From Actinophytocola sp963727495 (GTDB lineage Bacteria > Actinomycetota > Actinomycetes > Mycobacteriales > Pseudonocardiaceae), in contig CAVSGQ010000009.1 in NCBI GenBank assembly GCA_963727495.1, positions 62,001 through 126,000 of the forward strand: DNA of 64,000 bases. The letters run 5' to 3'. Both the position numbers and the translations under genes were made by a program. Below, in pieces: positions 26,805 through 36,005 of the stretch. A model generated the notes under the pieces. That model saw only the letters and a program-made list of their open reading frames with translations. It was not told where the DNA came from and made no database searches. The stretch's first letter is position 1. The number at the start of each line of letters is the position of its first letter.

Positions 26805-27818
26805 ATGAACACGTGCCCGACCGCCAGGCCAGGACGGCCGTTCGGCCAGGTGCTCACCGCGATGGTGAGCCCGTTCGACGCAAGCGGGAAGCTCGACCTG
26901 GACGTGGCCCAGCGGCTCGCCACGCATCTCGTGGACCTCGGCAACGACGGCCTGGTGGTCAACGGCACCACCGGCGAGTCGCCGACCACCTCCGACGCCG
27001 AGAAGAGCGAACTGGTGCGCGCGGTCGTCGACGCGGTGGGGGACCGGGCCAGCGTCGTGGCGTCGGTCGGCACCTACGACACCGCGCACTCGGTGCACCT
27101 GGCCCGGGAGGCCGAGCAGGCCGGCGCGCACGGGCTGCTGGTGGTCACCCCGTACTACTCGCGGCCGCCCCAGGCAGGGTTGCTGGCGCACTTCACCGCG
27201 GTCGCGGACGCCACCGGGCTGCCGAACATGCTCTACGACATCCCGCCGCGCTCGGTCGTGCCGATCGAGATCGACACGCTGCGCCGCCTCGCCGAGCACC
27301 CGCGGATCCAGGCTGTCAAGGACGCCAAGGGCGACCTGTTCGCGGGCAGCGAGGTCATCGCGAGCACCGACCTCGCCTACTACTCCGGCGACGACGCGCT
27401 GAACCTGCCGTGGCTGTCGGTCGGCGGCGTGGGCTTCGTCAGCGTGATCGGGCACGTCGTCGCCGGCCGGCTGCGCCGGCTGCTGGACACCTACGACAGC
27501 GGTGACGTGAGCACCGCCCGCACCGTGCACCGCGGGCTGCTGCCGGTGTGCCGGGCGATGGGCCGGGTCGGCGGGGTCATCTTCGTGAAGGCCGCGCTGC
27601 GGCTGCGCGGGCACGACGCCGGCGAGCCGCGGCTGCCGCTGCCGCCCGCGAACGAGGCGCAGGTCGCCGCGATCGCCGCCGACCTCGGCGACGCCGGGGT
27701 GCCGCTGGCCGACGCGCCGCCGTCCAACGTGGCCGCCGCCCGGGTGGCCCAGGCCGACGCCGCCGCGGCGTACGTCGCCACCACCACCCACACGAGCGCC
27801 GGGCAGGTCCATCGGTGA
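26805..27818 (+). CDS. dapA: 4-hydroxy-tetrahydrodipicolinate synthase DapA
   Basis: DapA condenses pyruvate with aspartate semialdehyde, the first step of the diaminopimelate branch. The ATG at 26805 gives 337 residues. Motifs: VNGTTGESPT, VVTPYYSRPPQ (Tyr of the catalytic triad) and the Schiff-base Lys in VKDAKGD. A C-terminal tail of about 35 residues (AADAPPSNVAAARVAQADA...) goes beyond the barrel. The end overlaps rnj by GTGA, a conserved coupling. Confidence 0.97.
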   Translation: MNTCPTARPGRPFGQVLTAMVSPFDASGKLDLDVAQRLATHLVDLGNDGLVVNGTTGESPTTSDAEKSELVRAVVDAVGDRASVVASVGTYDTAHSVHLAREAEQAGAHGLLVVTPYYSRPPQAGLLAHFTAVADATGLPNMLYDIPPRSVVPIEIDTLRRLAEHPRIQAVKDAKGDLFAGSEVIASTDLAYYSGDDALNLPWLSVGGVGFVSVIGHVVAGRLRRLLDTYDSGDVSTARTVHRGLLPVCRAMGRVGGVIFVKAALRLRGHDAGEPRLPLPPANEAQVAAIAADLGDAGVPLADAPPSNVAAARVAQADAAAAYVATTTHTSAGQVHR

Positions 27819-29497
27819 CATACGGGAAGTTGGAGCCGCCGGCCGAGCTGGCCGACGGCGGGCTCCGGGTCGTCGCGCTGGGTGGGATCGGCGAGGTCGG
27901 CCGGAACATGACCGTCTTCGAGTACGCGGGACGCCTGCTCATCGTGGACTGCGGGGTGCTCTTCCCCGAGGACCAGCAGCCGGGCGTGGACCTGATCCTG
28001 CCGGACTTCCGGGCCATCGAGCCGCGGCTGGACGAGATCGACGCGATCGTGCTCACCCACGGGCACGAGGACCACATCGGCGCCGTGCCGTTCCTGCTGC
28101 GGCAGTGTCCGGACGTGCCGGTGGTGGGGTCCCGGTTCACCCTCGCGCTGGTCGCCGCGAAGTGCCGGGAGCACCGGCTCAACCCGACGCTGATCGAGGT
28201 GGCCGAGGGCCAGCGGCGCTCCTTCGGCGAGTTCGACTGCGAGTTCTTCGCGGTCAACCACTCCATCCCGGACGCGCTCGCGGTGGCCGTGCGCACCCCG
28301 GCGGGGCTCGTGCTGCACACCGGCGACATCAAGCTCGACCAGCTGCCGCTGGACGGGCGGCTCACCGACATCGCGGCGTTCTCCCGGCTGGGCGACGAGG
28401 GGGTGGACCTGTTCCTGGTCGACTCCACCAACGCCGAGGTGCCGGGGTTCGTGATGGCCGAGCGGGAGATCGGCCCGGTGCTCGACGGCGTGATCGCGCG
28501 GGCCGGCCAGCGGGTGATCGTGGCCTGCTTCGCGAGCCACGTGCACCGGGTACAGCAGGTGCTCGACGTGGCCGCGGCGCACCACAGGCGGGTCGCCATG
28601 GTCGGCCGGTCGATGGTGCGCAACATGGGCATCGCCGCCGAGCTCGGCCTGCTGCGGGTGCCCGACGGCCTGTTCGTCGACATCGACGAGGCGCTCGAGC
28701 TGCCCGAGCGCGAGGTCGTGTTCGTCTCCACCGGGTCGCAGGGCGAGCCGCTCTCGGCGCTGTCCCGGATGGCCCGCGGCGAGCACCGGCAGATCCGCAT
28801 CCGGCCCGGCGACACCGTGGTGCTGGCCAGCTCGCTGATCCCGGGCAACGAGACGGCGGTGTTCGGGGTCGTCAACGGGCTCGCCCGGCTCGGCGCGTCG
28901 GTCGTGCACCAGGGCAACGCCAAGGTGCACGTGTCCGGGCACGCCTCGGCGGGGGAGCTGCTGTTCCTCTACAACGCGGTGCGGCCGAGCAACGTGATGC
29001 CGGTGCACGGCGAGTGGCGCCACCTCCGGGCGAACGCCGCGCTGGCCACCGCGACCGGGGTGCCGGCGCGGAACGTGGTGCTGGCCGAGGACGGCGTGGT
29101 CGTGGACCTGGTCGACGGCCGGGCCCGGATCACCGGCCGGGTCGAGGTCGGCCACGTGTACGTGGACGGCCTGTCGGTCGGCGACGTCGGCGAGTCCACC
29201 CTGTCCGACCGGCTGATCCTGGGGGAGGGCGGTTTCATCGCGATCACCGTCGCGGTCGACTCGACGACCGGCCGCGCGGTGGCCCCGCCGACGGTGTCCG
29301 GGCGCGGGTTCTCCGACGACCCGAAGGCGTTGGACGAGGTCGTGTCGCTGGTGGAGATGGAGCTGTCCCACAGCGAGTCGGAGGGCATCACCGACACCCA
29401 CCGCATCGCGCAGTCCGTGCGCCGGGTGGTGGGCCGCTGGGTCGCCGACACCTACCGGCGCCGGCCGATGATCGTCCCCACGGTCATCCCCGTCTGA
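27815..29497 (+). CDS. rnj: Ribonuclease J
   Basis: A metallo-beta-lactamase/beta-CASP ribonuclease with 5'-exo and endo activity in RNA maturation and decay. The GTG at 27815 overlaps the dapA stop and gives 560 residues. The zinc motif HGHEDH is at 82-87, and the other metal and beta-CASP motifs follow (LHTGDIKLD, VNHSIPDA, STGSQGEPLSALSRMARGEH, MPVHGEWRHL). The C-terminal domain that mediates dimer contacts is complete. Confidence 0.97.
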   Translation: MTYGKLEPPAELADGGLRVVALGGIGEVGRNMTVFEYAGRLLIVDCGVLFPEDQQPGVDLILPDFRAIEPRLDEIDAIVLTHGHEDHIGAVPFLLRQCPDVPVVGSRFTLALVAAKCREHRLNPTLIEVAEGQRRSFGEFDCEFFAVNHSIPDALAVAVRTPAGLVLHTGDIKLDQLPLDGRLTDIAAFSRLGDEGVDLFLVDSTNAEVPGFVMAEREIGPVLDGVIARAGQRVIVACFASHVHRVQQVLDVAAAHHRRVAMVGRSMVRNMGIAAELGLLRVPDGLFVDIDEALELPEREVVFVSTGSQGEPLSALSRMARGEHRQIRIRPGDTVVLASSLIPGNETAVFGVVNGLARLGASVVHQGNAKVHVSGHASAGELLFLYNAVRPSNVMPVHGEWRHLRANAALATATGVPARNVVLAEDGVVVDLVDGRARITGRVEVGHVYVDGLSVGDVGESTLSDRLILGEGGFIAITVAVDSTTGRAVAPPTVSGRGFSDDPKALDEVVSLVEMELSHSESEGITDTHRIAQSVRRVVGRWVADTYRRRPMIVPTVIPV

Positions 29498-29536
29498 GCG
29501 CGGCGGCCCCTGGCAGCGCACCGAAACCCCGCGGCG

Positions 29537-29731
29537 TGTCGACCCGTGGCGCGGTCGAGTCGACCGGTGGCGCGGCCGAGTCGACTCCGCACATCGCGGG
29601 CAACGCGCCCGGTGCGCCGCCGGTGCCGCGCAGGGAGTCGGCTCGGCGATGCCACGGGTCGGCTCGCCGCGTGGGGGGTCGGCTCGGTGATGCCACGGGT
29701 CGGTTCGGCCGCGTGGCGGGTCGGGTCGGGC
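29537..29731. repeat. 21-bp repeat array (type B) at the 3' end of rnj
   Basis: Units such as GTCGACCCGTGGCGCGGTCGA and GTCGACCGGTGGCGCGGCCGA follow each other with 21-bp spacing from 29538. From about 29636 the opposite orientation appears: GTCGGCTCGGCGATGCCACGG, GTCGGCTCGCCGCGTGGGG, GTCGGCTCGGTGATGCCACGG and GTCGGTTCGGCCGCGTGGCGG. The two halves could pair over a long distance. The same family occurs near 45.8 and 62.5 kb. It lies in the convergent gap after rnj. Confidence 0.75.
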
Positions 29732-29745
29732 CCTGACGAAGCCTG

Positions 29746-29850
29746 CTAGTCGCGGGTCAGGGCGGCGACGAGCACGGCGCAGCCGACCGCGACGACCTGA
29801 CGCAGCAGTGCGCGCCGGGCCTTGCGCTGTTCACGCCGGGTGGGGTTCAT
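29746..29850 (-). CDS. Possible small basic membrane-anchored protein (34 aa)
   Basis: An open frame of 34 codons beginning at ATG 29850 with AGGTGA as ribosome site, 7 bases upstream. It encodes a strongly basic N-terminus (MNPTRREQRKARRALLRQ) followed by a short hydrophobic stretch (VVAVGCAVLVAAL). It lies downstream of the leftward EamA gene, 75 bp after that stop. The basic-then-hydrophobic design is common in genuine small proteins, but the frame is short and could be chance. Confidence 0.35.
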   Translation of the reverse strand: MNPTRREQRKARRALLRQVVAVGCAVLVAALTRD

Positions 29851-29924
29851 GGCCGCTCACCTACTCACGAGCTCGGGGGTGCCTGTGTATCGGCACCCAC
29901 GTTGCCGCCGTGACGGCCGCCACG

Positions 29925-30902
29925 TCATCGGCCCGTGGGCCGAGCCACCTCCCCCGGAGGAGGGAGATCGGGCACGACCGGGGCGCGGGCCGCGAGCTGC
30001 ACCACGGTGGCGCCGGCGAGCAGCACGGCCGCCCCGGCCAGCTGCTCCGCGGTCAGCGCCTGGCCCAGCATCAGCCACGCCAGCGCCGTCGCCACGACCG
30101 GCTCCACCAGCGCCAGCACGCTCACCACGTTCGCCGGCAGCTCCCGCAGCGCGGAGATCGACAGCAGGTAGGCGAGGGCCGTGGACACGACCGCGCAGGC
30201 CACCAGCAACGTCCACACCGGAACCCGCCAGGAGCCGAAGTCCGCCTCCGCGCCGAACAGCCCGAACGGCAGCGACCACGGCGGCGCCAGCACGAAGATC
30301 GCCGCCGCGCCCACGACCATGCCCCAGGTCACCAGGCCCAGCGGCTCGAGCGTGCTCACCGCGTGCTCGCCGACGACGAAGTAGGCGGCCGCGCACAGCG
30401 CCGCGCCGGCGCCGGCCAGCAGCCCGACCGCGTCCAGCCGCAGTCCCTGCCAGACCTGCGCGACCATCGCGAGCCCGGTCGTCGCGAGCACCGTGCCCAC
30501 CCACATCCGGGCCGGCAGCACCGTGCGCCGCGCGAAGCGCACCCACAGCGCCACCAGGATCGGCGAGGTGAACTCCAGCAGCATCGCGATGCCGATCGGG
30601 ATCCGGGACACCGCGGCGAAGTAGAGCAGCTGCACGCCGGCCACGCCCACCAGCCCGTAGCCGGCCAGCAGCGGCAGGTCCGCCCGCCGCACCCGCAGCA
30701 GGCCGGGCCGCCACACCGCGACCGCGGCCAGCAGCGCCAGGGCGGCCAGCCCGATCCGCACGCTCGCCACCTGCTGCGGGCTCAGCCCGGCGTCCATCGC
30801 CGGCTTGGCGAGCGGACCCGAGGTGCCGAAGGAGAACGACGCGAGCACCACCAGCACGGTGCCGCGACCGGCGCGCGACGGCGCGGCTTGCGTAACCGGC
30901 AT
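29925..30902 (-). CDS. EamA family transporter
   Basis: A ten-helix DMT exporter of about 325 residues with two EamA repeats. Family signs: SFGTSGPLAKPAMDAGLSP near the N-terminus, and the helix-ending LLEFTSPILVALWVRF and LVEPVVATALAWLMLGQ. The ATG at 30902 is used; GTG 30920 is an alternative, and neither has a strong ribosome site. It is divergent from an Lrp/AsnC regulator 90 bp away, an arrangement typical of amino-acid exporters controlled by their neighbour. Confidence 0.88.
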   Translation of the reverse strand: MPVTQAAPSRAGRGTVLVVLASFSFGTSGPLAKPAMDAGLSPQQVASVRIGLAALALLAAVAVWRPGLLRVRRADLPLLAGYGLVGVAGVQLLYFAAVSRIPIGIAMLLEFTSPILVALWVRFARRTVLPARMWVGTVLATTGLAMVAQVWQGLRLDAVGLLAGAGAALCAAAYFVVGEHAVSTLEPLGLVTWGMVVGAAAIFVLAPPWSLPFGLFGAEADFGSWRVPVWTLLVACAVVSTALAYLLSISALRELPANVVSVLALVEPVVATALAWLMLGQALTAEQLAGAAVLLAGATVVQLAARAPVVPDLPPPGEVARPTGR

Positions 30903-30977
30903 AACGACTTCAGTGGTCACATCAGTCACGTTACGGCAAGTCAGACGGGTCGCGATTGAAAAGAATCCCGGCCCCAC

Positions 30978-30990
30978 GCAAAATTGTTGC
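30978..30990 (+). promoter_or_regulatory. Likely Lrp/AsnC operator
   Basis: GCAAAATTGTTGC is a near-perfect 13-bp palindrome with A/T centre in otherwise GC-rich DNA. It touches the start codon of the Lrp gene and lies between the two divergent genes. Lrp/AsnC proteins favour such sites. Control of both genes by this regulator is inference. Confidence 0.55.
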
Positions 30991-31476
30991 GTGCCGACAA
31001 AGCCCGTTCTCGACGACACCGACCACCACCTGCTGACCGAGTTGCAGGCCGACGCCGGCCGCACGCTGTGCGACCTGGGCGAGATCGTCGGCCTGTCACC
31101 CAGCGCGGTCCAGCGGCGGATCGGGCGCTACCGCGACACCGGCCTGCTGACCCGCACCGCCGCCGTGCTCGACCCCGCGTTCGCCCCGGACCTGATCCTC
31201 GCGGTGTGCCTGGTCGCCGTGGAGCGCGAGTCGAAGCGCCTGCACGCGGCGTTCCAGCGCCGGCTGCTCGCCGCGCCGGAGGTCCAGCAGGTCTACGACG
31301 TCTACGGCGAGTGGGACTACGTCGTCGTGCTGGCCACCTCGGGCATGGCCCACCACAACGAGGTCTCCGAGCGCCTGCTCACCGACGCGCCGAACGTGCG
31401 GCGGTTCAGCACGCTGTTCGTGCTCAACCCGGTCCGCACCGGCTCGGCGATCCCGGCCCGCGCGCTCAGGTCGTAG
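30991..31476 (+). CDS. Lrp/AsnC family transcriptional regulator
   Basis: A 161-residue regulator. Helix-turn-helix: LDDTDHHLLTELQADAGRTLCDLGEIVGLSPSAVQRRIGRY (residues of about 8-48), then an effector-binding RAM domain with YDVYGEWDYVVVLATSGM. The GTG at 30991 is the only start next to the motif; there is no ribosome site, so the mRNA may be leaderless. It likely senses an amino acid and controls the divergent EamA exporter. Its end overlaps the convergent PlsC-like gene by 11 bp. Confidence 0.93.
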   Translation: MPTKPVLDDTDHHLLTELQADAGRTLCDLGEIVGLSPSAVQRRIGRYRDTGLLTRTAAVLDPAFAPDLILAVCLVAVERESKRLHAAFQRRLLAAPEVQQVYDVYGEWDYVVVLATSGMAHHNEVSERLLTDAPNVRRFSTLFVLNPVRTGSAIPARALRS

Positions 31477-32350
31477 GCCGCCAGGGCGAGTGGCTGTCGG
31501 TCGGCCGGGTGGGGTCGTGGAACCGCGGCAGGTCCGGCTCGTCGGCGCGCAGCGGCACCAGCCGGTCGGTGATCGCCCGCATGATCCGCTTGTGCGCGCG
31601 CACCGCGTCGCCCGGCTTGCTCGGCGACAGGTCCGACAGGTCCACCACCGGTCCGAAGTGCACCTTGAACACCGGCCGGTCGCGGACCGCGCGCGCCCAC
31701 GACGTGACCCCCGGCACCAGGTCCCGCCAGCCCTCGACCCGCTCGGTACCCCAGTACACCGCCTCGTGCGCGCCCCACTGGCTGATCGTCATCACCGGCA
31801 CGTTCGCCGCCAGCGCCATCCGCGCGACGCCGGTCTTGCCGCGCTCCGGCCACAGCCCCGGCTCGCGGCTGACCCGGCCCTCCGGGTACACGAGCACGGG
31901 TCCCGACGCCGACCGCAGCGCCGTGCTGGCCCGGTCGAACGCCTCGATCACGTTGCTCTTGCCGCGGTCCACCCGGATGCTGCCGCCCCGCCTGAGCCCC
32001 CAGCCGACGACCGGAGCGTCCAGCAGGCCGCCGGTCAGCATGAACCGCGGGTTGACCCCGCTCATCCGCAGCGCGGCGGTCAGCACGAACGGGTCGAACA
32101 TGCCGATGTGGTTGGCCGCGATCAGGCCCGGCCGGTTGCGCAGCTCCGGCGGGATGCTGCCGGTGATCTCGATCCTGCCGACCAGCCGGACGAAGCCCCG
32201 GTCGACCAGCGTCATCGCCCGCCAGATCGGCGAGACACGTTCGGGCCCGGTGGTGCGGCGTGTCGGCTCGGTTGTGCGGCGGAACAGCGCGACCATGTGC
32301 GGGAGCATCGCACGGACCGGGTGCACGGTGACCAGGCGGGCCGGCGTCAC
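31466..32350 (-). CDS. 1-acyl-sn-glycerol-3-phosphate acyltransferase-like (PlsC family)
   Basis: A 294-residue lysophospholipid acyltransferase. Acyltransferase motif I is NHIGMFDP (NH-x4-D) and motif III is VYPEGRVS. The order and spacing fit PlsC, which makes phosphatidic acid at the membrane. GTG 32350 is used; ATG-initiated forms inside the first 45 residues are possible. It is divergent from ftsK with 59 bp between starts. Confidence 0.88.
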   Translation of the reverse strand: MTPARLVTVHPVRAMLPHMVALFRRTTEPTRRTTGPERVSPIWRAMTLVDRGFVRLVGRIEITGSIPPELRNRPGLIAANHIGMFDPFVLTAALRMSGVNPRFMLTGGLLDAPVVGWGLRRGGSIRVDRGKSNVIEAFDRASTALRSASGPVLVYPEGRVSREPGLWPERGKTGVARMALAANVPVMTISQWGAHEAVYWGTERVEGWRDLVPGVTSWARAVRDRPVFKVHFGPVVDLSDLSPSKPGDAVRAHKRIMRAITDRLVPLRADEPDLPRFHDPTRPTDSHSPWRPTT

Positions 32351-32409
32351 GCAAGATGCCCGTGTGGCAGAAGTGACTCTTGTGGTGAAGGCCGACTACC
32401 GTGTGGAGT

Positions 32410-34953
32410 ATGGCGAACCGGACAGCTGCCTCCAGGACCTCCCAGGGCCGCAACACCCGTGGAGGTAGTGGCGCCCGTTCGTCCAGGTCGTCGTCCTCCA
32501 GGTCCACCACCCGCTCCCGCCCGTCGACGCGGTCACGGCCCGCCACCCGCAGGCCCCCGGCCCGCCGGCAGGGCTCGCTCGGCCGCGCGGTCGGCCGCGG
32601 CCTGCGCGGCGGCTGGATCCTGCTGGCCAAGGGCGCCGGGGGGCTCGCCAGGACCGTGGGCCGCACCAAGGACCTCGACGCCGCACACCGCCGCGACGGG
32701 CTCGCCTTCGGGCTGATCGCCGTCGGCGTGATCGCCGGGGCCGGCATCTGGTGGCACGCCGCCGGGCCGGTCGGCCGGTGGCTGGAGATCGGCGTCCGCT
32801 CCACGATCGGCGCGGCCGCGATGGCGCTGCCGATGGTGGTGCTGGTGATCGGCATCGCGCTGATGCGGTCGGACCCGCAGCCGGACAAGAGGCCCCGGCT
32901 GGTGATCGGCTCGCTGCTGTTCGGCATGGCCTTCCTCGGCATCCTGCACGTGTTCAGCGACCTGCCCGAGGACAACGAGGGCCGGATGTACGCCGGCGGC
33001 GCGCTGGGCTACGTCTCCGGCGGGATGCTCGCAAAGGGCGTCACCCCCTGGGTGGCGATCCCGCTGCTGGTGCTGGTGCTCGGCTTCGGGGTGCTGGTGT
33101 TCACCGGCACCCGCTTCCGCGACATCCCGACCCGGCTGCGCGAGCTGGGCATGGAGCCCGAGGACGACTACGACGAGGGCATCGACCTGCCGGGCGAGGA
33201 GCACGAGGACAAGGAGCCGGCGGCCGAGACCCGGCTGCGCCGCCCGTCCCGCCGCCGGCAGGCCTCGATGGCGGACGGCCCGGTCGTGGAGACCGGTGCC
33301 GGCCTCGACGTGCCGCCGCCCCCGGAGCCGCCCGCGCCGCCCGCTCGCAAGCGGCCGACCGTGCGGCCCGAGCAGGTCAAGGAGACGCAGGTCAAGGAGA
33401 CCCCGCCGGCCAAGGAGCAGTCCGGCCAGCTGATGCTGACCCGGGTCGTCGACGGTGACTACACGCTGCCCGACCCGAACCTGCTCGCCGCGGGTGACGC
33501 GCCCAAGTCCCGCAGCCGGGCCAACGACGCGATGATCGAGGCGATCACCGGCGTGCTGGACCAGTTCTCGATCGACGCGCAGGTCACCGGCTTCACCCGC
33601 GGGCCGACGGTCACCCGCTACGAGGTCGAGCTGGGCCCGGGCGTGAAGGTCGAGAAGATCACCGCGCTGACCAAGAACATCGCCTACGCGGTCGCCACCG
33701 ACAACGTGCGGCTGCTGGCGCCGATCCCGGGCAAGTCCGCGGTGGGCATCGAGGTGCCGAACTCCGACCGCGAGATGGTGCGGCTCGGCGACGTGCTGCG
33801 GTCGAGCAAGGCGGTCAAGGACACCCACCCGATGGTGATCGGCCTCGGCAAGGACATCGAGGGCCACATGGTCACCGCGAACCTGTCGAAGATGCCGCAC
33901 CTGCTGTGCGCGGGCTCCACCGGATCGGGCAAGTCGAGCTTCGTCAACTCGATGCTGATCTCGCTGCTCGCGCGCGCGACCCCGGACGAGGTCCGGATGG
34001 TGCTGATCGACCCGAAGATGGTCGAGCTGACGCCCTACGAGGGCATCCCGCACCTGATCACGCCGATCATCACGCAGCCGAAGAAGGCGGCCGCGGCGCT
34101 GGCCTGGCTGGTCGAGGAGATGGAGCAGCGCTACCAGGACATGCAGGCCAACCGGGTGCGCCACATCGACGACTTCAACAAGAAGGTGCGTTCCGGCGAC
34201 ATCACCGCGCCGCCCGGCTCCGAGCGCGAGTACCGGCCCTACCCCTACATCCTGGCGATCGTCGACGAGCTGGCCGACCTGATGATGACCGCGCCGCGCG
34301 ACGTCGAGGACGCGATCGTGCGGATCACCCAGAAGGCCCGGGCCGCGGGCATCCACCTCGTGCTGGCCACCCAGCGCCCGTCGGTCGACGTGGTGACCGG
34401 CCTGATCAAGACGAACGTGCCGTCCCGGCTGGCGTTCGCGACGTCGTCGCTGACCGACTCGCGGGTCATCCTGGACCAGCCCGGCGCGGAGAAGCTGATC
34501 GGCATGGGCGACGGGCTGTACCTGCCGATGGGCGCGTCCAAGCCGGTGCGGATCCAGGGCGCGTTCATCACCGACGAGGAGATCAACGCGATGGTCTCCT
34601 TCGTCAAGGAGCAGGCGCAGCCGGAGTACACCGACGGTGTCACCGCGGCCAAGGCGAGCGAGAAGCGCGAGATCGACGAGGACATCGGCGACGACCTCGA
34701 CGTGCTGCTGCAGGCCGCGGAGCTGGTGGTCACCTCGCAGTTCGGCTCCACGTCGATGCTGCAGCGCAAGCTCCGGGTCGGCTTCGCGAAGGCGGGGCGG
34801 CTGATGGACCTGCTGGAGAGCCGCGGCGTGGTGGGCCCGTCGGAGGGCTCGAAGGCGCGCGACGTGCTGATCAAGCCCGACGAGCTCGACTCCGTGCTCT
34901 ACCTGATCCGCGGCGGCGGCCCCGGGGGCGCCGACGGGGAGGACGGGGACTAG
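32410..34953 (+). CDS. ftsK: DNA translocase FtsK
   Basis: A septal ATPase that pumps chromosomal DNA during division and sporulation. The ATG at 32410 gives 847 residues, longer than short FtsK/SpoIIIE proteins because of a Ser/Arg-rich N-terminus (about 60 residues) and an acidic, Pro-rich linker. Four to five membrane helices lie at about 95-230. The motor domain has Walker A GSTGSGKSS (about 502-510) and Walker B ILAIVDELADLMM. The winged gamma domain (LQRKLRVGFAKAGRLMDLLE) closes the protein. It is next to argA, as in mycobacteria. Confidence 0.97.
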   Translation: MANRTAASRTSQGRNTRGGSGARSSRSSSSRSTTRSRPSTRSRPATRRPPARRQGSLGRAVGRGLRGGWILLAKGAGGLARTVGRTKDLDAAHRRDGLAFGLIAVGVIAGAGIWWHAAGPVGRWLEIGVRSTIGAAAMALPMVVLVIGIALMRSDPQPDKRPRLVIGSLLFGMAFLGILHVFSDLPEDNEGRMYAGGALGYVSGGMLAKGVTPWVAIPLLVLVLGFGVLVFTGTRFRDIPTRLRELGMEPEDDYDEGIDLPGEEHEDKEPAAETRLRRPSRRRQASMADGPVVETGAGLDVPPPPEPPAPPARKRPTVRPEQVKETQVKETPPAKEQSGQLMLTRVVDGDYTLPDPNLLAAGDAPKSRSRANDAMIEAITGVLDQFSIDAQVTGFTRGPTVTRYEVELGPGVKVEKITALTKNIAYAVATDNVRLLAPIPGKSAVGIEVPNSDREMVRLGDVLRSSKAVKDTHPMVIGLGKDIEGHMVTANLSKMPHLLCAGSTGSGKSSFVNSMLISLLARATPDEVRMVLIDPKMVELTPYEGIPHLITPIITQPKKAAAALAWLVEEMEQRYQDMQANRVRHIDDFNKKVRSGDITAPPGSEREYRPYPYILAIVDELADLMMTAPRDVEDAIVRITQKARAAGIHLVLATQRPSVDVVTGLIKTNVPSRLAFATSSLTDSRVILDQPGAEKLIGMGDGLYLPMGASKPVRIQGAFITDEEINAMVSFVKEQAQPEYTDGVTAAKASEKREIDEDIGDDLDVLLQAAELVVTSQFGSTSMLQRKLRVGFAKAGRLMDLLESRGVVGPSEGSKARDVLIKPDELDSVLYLIRGGGPGGADGEDGD

Positions 34954-35891
34954 AGCCTGTAGGTGTGCACGCGGGCGAAGTCCTTGTCCGTGGCCAGGTG
35001 GACCTCGCCGGTCCGCAGGCCGTAGACCACCGACCATTGCGTGTTGCCCTGCACGACCCGGCCGAGCAGGTCCATCGCGCCGTGCCAGTCGGTGACGCGG
35101 GACAGGCCGCCGCTCGCGGTGCGGTAGCGGTCGTCGGCCTGGCGGGTCGCCTCGTCGGTCCCGGCCATCGTGAAGTTCACCGCGGTGCGCGCCGGCTGGG
35201 CGGACACCTCGCCGTCGACGAACTCGATCACCACCGACCGGCCGGTGGCGTCGGCGACCAGGTAGTGCAGCGGCGGCCCGCCGGAGAAGTCGATGTTGTT
35301 CCGCTTGAAGATCGCCACCGCCTCGTCGACCGTGGCGGCCTGGTCGAGCACCAGCCGGATGATCCGCACGCTGCCGACCGTGGGCCGGCCCGGCACCTCG
35401 GCCGCCCGCGCGTCCGGCACCGAGGCGAGGCCGATCGCGAGCCCCTTCGCGTTCATCCCGTCGAAGGGCAGCAGCGGCGCGTCCGCGAGCCGCGACCGGT
35501 CGGCGTCCCCGGACAGGCCGGTCACGCCCAGGTAGGACAGGTCCACCATGGACACCGAGGCGTACCCGTCCGGCGGCTCGGTGAACAGCAGCATGGCCGG
35601 GTTGTGGTCCCAGTCGAAGTTGCGCGCGAACAGCGGGTTCGCCGCGTCGTTGGTGGCGAACAGCGAGCAGCCGAACGGCGTCGCCCGCGGGGGAGTGGTC
35701 ACGCCCTTCATCCGGTCGTAGCCACCCGCGTACCGCATCGTCCACAGTGGATGGTCGTCGACCGTCCGCAGGGTCGCGAGCGAGTCCGCCCGGCCCGGCC
35801 AGGACGACGGCGGCGGCGCGGGCACCGGGTCCGCACCGCAGCCGGCCAGGGTCAGGGTCGCCAGCAGGACCACCGCCACCGCACGCCGCAT
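34950..35891 (-). CDS. Lipoprotein with choloylglycine-hydrolase-like Ntn-hydrolase domain
   Basis: A 313-residue exported lipoprotein: signal peptide with lipobox LAGC (Cys18), then an Ntn-hydrolase of the linear amide C-N hydrolase group. The predicted nucleophile is Cys75 in TPFGCSLFATND, followed by LFARNFDWD and DGMNAKGLAIGLASV, all typical of this family. Substrate unknown; bile salts, penicillin V, acyl-homoserine lactones and carcinine are known for relatives. In most members the Cys becomes N-terminal by cleavage; here a lipid-anchored N-terminal segment of 57 residues precedes it. ATG 35891 has AGGA 8 bases upstream. Confidence 0.8.
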   Translation of the reverse strand: MRRAVAVVLLATLTLAGCGADPVPAPPPSSWPGRADSLATLRTVDDHPLWTMRYAGGYDRMKGVTTPPRATPFGCSLFATNDAANPLFARNFDWDHNPAMLLFTEPPDGYASVSMVDLSYLGVTGLSGDADRSRLADAPLLPFDGMNAKGLAIGLASVPDARAAEVPGRPTVGSVRIIRLVLDQAATVDEAVAIFKRNNIDFSGGPPLHYLVADATGRSVVIEFVDGEVSAQPARTAVNFTMAGTDEATRQADDRYRTASGGLSRVTDWHGAMDLLGRVVQGNTQWSVVYGLRTGEVHLATDKDFARVHTYRL

Positions 35892-36005
35892 GGTCACATC
35901 CTAGGAAACGACCTGGCGGTGGCGCGGGTGATCGGTGGGCGGTAACCGCCGGTCGCCGCGCGGCGATCTCCTACGTGACACGCCTCACCAGGGAAGGAAC
36001 CGCCG

